DNA from: Paulinella micropora
Lineage: Eukaryota > Cercozoa > Imbricatea > Euglyphida > Paulinellidae
Assembly (NCBI GenBank): GCA_019918135.1
Contig: WBZZ01001282.1
Coordinates: forward strand, 16,001 to 80,000
Length of the DNA stretch: 64,000 nucleotides
Direction of reading: 5' to 3'
Below the pieces are notes generated by a model. It was not told the origin of the DNA and did no database searches. It was given only the letters and a program-made list of their open reading frames with translations. The position numbers and the translations under genes are program-made. Every line of letters begins with the position of its first letter. Within the stretch, counting starts at the first letter, position 1. Shown piece after piece: positions 62,545 to 64,000 of the stretch.

Positions 62545-63300
62545 AATGCCAAGTCGCAAAAAAAGCGCGCAACAAAAACGTGGCAAGCAACAGCAAAACG
62601 CGAAGCCTGCGAAAGCAAAACGTCCTCATCGGTAAGCTTTCTGTTACTTTCGCTTGCATATGTTTTCCTGCATTTGTTCTTTCCCTTTCACTATATAGTA
62701 AACTTGTCGTCTTTTGTGAGCTCACGACCCGTGTATGTACTCAAGGAATGGAAGCTTTCGCGGCTGTATTTCTACAAACACTGCAGCCATGCAACCAGAA
62801 TTGACTTCTTAGGTAATCTGCGCGAAGCTAAAACGATGGTATCCGAAATATATTTCGCAGCGGGCATGGTATCTCTGGAACCGGTCGAAGCCTTTTATTT
62901 CCGTTACATCAACAACCTTCAACGTCTCATCATTACTCATTCCGAACGATCCAGTCAATTCATAATATCCCACATGGGATCTGTGTCCAAGCTTACTCAG
63001 GTGTCGTTGGGATGCGACGGCGTGCTTTGTGATCTAAAACAACTGGATAAGCTGCGCAAACTGGAATCTTTGGAACTTTACAATATGCGAGGCTTTTCTG
63101 GAATTTTACAAAATTAGACGCTTTTCCGTGATGTACGCGGCACCTGCCCAAAGTTGAAGACCCTCAAATTAGTGCACAACCTTCTTCCTGCTATTCAAAA
63201 TCGTGATATCGAAGACATCGTAAGGGTTTGCCCAAACCTGGAAGAATTAGAAATAGCTGAAGCTCAAGATCTTGGCGACAAAGGTTTGCAGCTCATTTAA
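62545..63300 (+). CDS. LRR protein, spliced, with in-frame TAG
   Basis: ATG 62545 begins a very basic leader (MPSRKKSAQQKRGKQQQNAK). A donor GTAAGC at 62634 and acceptor CTATATAG near 62700 mark an intron. The downstream LRR frame (EWKLSRLYFYKHCSHATRID, LESLELYNMRGFSG) is not the frame produced by that junction, so a one-base change is needed. TAG at 63115-63117 interrupts it, but the same frame goes on (CPKLKTLKLVHNLLPAI, CPNLEELEIAEAQDLGDKGL) to TAA 63298-63300. It is related to the F-box/LRR genes; an F-box is not clear. Confidence 0.5.
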
Positions 63301-63810
63301 CATCCAGTTTTTTCAAAGGTACTTGTCCCTTTTGCCTCAAAACACATAGGCAAAGTCTCAAAGTCAAGAGGCAAATTCCTGTTGTTTTCATGCATAATAA
63401 GCATGGATTTAGATAAAGTATAAGTTACTTAATAATAAAAACCAATTTCCATGGTCAGGGCATGCAATTCCAGACCAAAAACTTGGGTTTTCAGAGGCAA
63501 ACTGATTTGCCTCAGACTTTAATAAATTTGCCTGTGAAAATCATACATGAAAGCACTTACAACGATGAAAGAAGCTTGATTTAATTAGTAATCATGATAT
63601 TTAATAATATTAATTCAAAATTATTGTCCGGGTGGCAACTTGACATGATTTTTCAAGTCAGGGGTGGCAAATACCTTTGCATCCTAATTTTTCAATGACA
63701 AAATTTACCTAAGTAAAAAATAATAATAACAACGAAAGTACGATTAAAATGAAGATAAAATCAACTGAATCGTTTAGATTTGATATTAATATTAATATTA
63801 TTTAATCATA
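63301..63810. other. AT-rich unassigned sequence
   Basis: Contains a repeated word, AATTTGCCTC/GAGGCAAA, in both orientations (63345, 63370, 63495, 63510). No gene. Confidence 0.5.
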
Positions 63811-64000
63811 TTACTTATTTGCTAAAATGGCGGGTGCCTCCCACTCTTCAGAAGAGTTGCCGTCAGTAGCTTCTGAGTCCATCCAATCCTCATCCCCACT
63901 TTCTACCATCCTCGCAAATGTTCTTTGCACACGCATGCGAGCTGCAGAATGTGGCTGATTATAAACTGGAGCGATATTGTCTTCATCACTGTCCGATGAT
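63811..64000 (-). CDS. 3' end of an acidic ORF, partial
   Basis: From the right edge the minus strand is open to TAA 63813-63811 and reads SDSDEDNIAPVYNQPHSAAR, then MRVQRTFARMVESGDEDWMD and NSSEEWEAPAILANK. Amino-acid choice looks coding. The start lies beyond the window. Family unknown. Confidence 0.4.
   Translation of the reverse strand, partial: SSDSDEDNIAPVYNQPHSAARMRVQRTFARMVESGDEDWMDSEATDGNSSEEWEAPAILANK

Noticed and set aside
1-64000. tRNA or rRNA genes
   Set aside because: No cloverleaf with matching A and B box sequences or rRNA-like segment was seen by eye; a covariance-model scan would be needed to be certain.

Overview
The window is eukaryotic or eukaryotic-virus DNA, not bacterial. 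Four genes contain short GT-AG introns whose removal keeps the reading frame. Promoters look like TATA boxes 100-130 bases upstream of the ATG. There are F-box/leucine-rich-repeat (LRR) proteins, EGF and complement-type domains, and long microsatellites. Several proteins resemble families common in nucleocytoplasmic large DNA viruses: an AlkB-like 2OG-Fe(II) oxygenase, a methyltransferase-like domain of the LDG/AVTF type, EsV-1-7-like cysteine repeats, a CxCG...VG..C zinc motif, and a beta-propeller on a coiled-coil stalk. I see no capsid, packaging or polymerase gene. The best reading is a large DNA virus genome segment, probably an endogenous and decaying copy, but a virus-rich stretch of a protist or invertebrate genome fits too. 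I cannot name the species.

Layout. 1-11 kb: a 2.4 kb direct repeat (A) seen twice, carrying a hairpin array and a broken EGF/FG-GAP gene; between the copies lie a hypothetical protein, a broken AlkB-like gene and an internally duplicated helical protein. 11-25 kb: hypothetical proteins on both strands, separated by homopolymer-rich spacers and by a 0.77 kb CATACATG satellite. 26-39 kb: a minus-strand F-box/LRR family with several frameshifted members, plus a tandem duplication whose first copy has lost about 2.5 kb. This block also holds the beta-propeller gene and a methyltransferase / Cys-repeat / nuclease locus. 39-48 kb: an acidic zinc-motif protein, a bestrophin-like channel overlapping a spliced SAP-domain gene, membrane proteins, a large nested inverted repeat, and a spliced gene whose N-terminus copies the histone H3 tail. 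48.7-52.4 kb: mostly microsatellites.

52.4-56.4 kb is an AT-rich island of different composition. It carries a C2H2-like zinc-finger ORF, a coiled-coil ORF and a broken gene resembling telomere resolvases (protelomerases), next to a 411-base near-perfect palindrome. It looks like the end, or the fused end, of a linear hairpin-ended replicon that entered this locus. 58-63 kb: plus-strand F-box/LRR genes that share a reused promoter cassette. The last kilobase is AT-rich with the 3' end of an acidic ORF.

Many genes need one or more frameshifts, often at homopolymers, and three continue past an in-frame TAG. The sequence alone cannot separate real decay from read error. The identical frameshifts in the two copies of duplication B show only that those changes predate the duplication or that the copies were assembled from the same reads.
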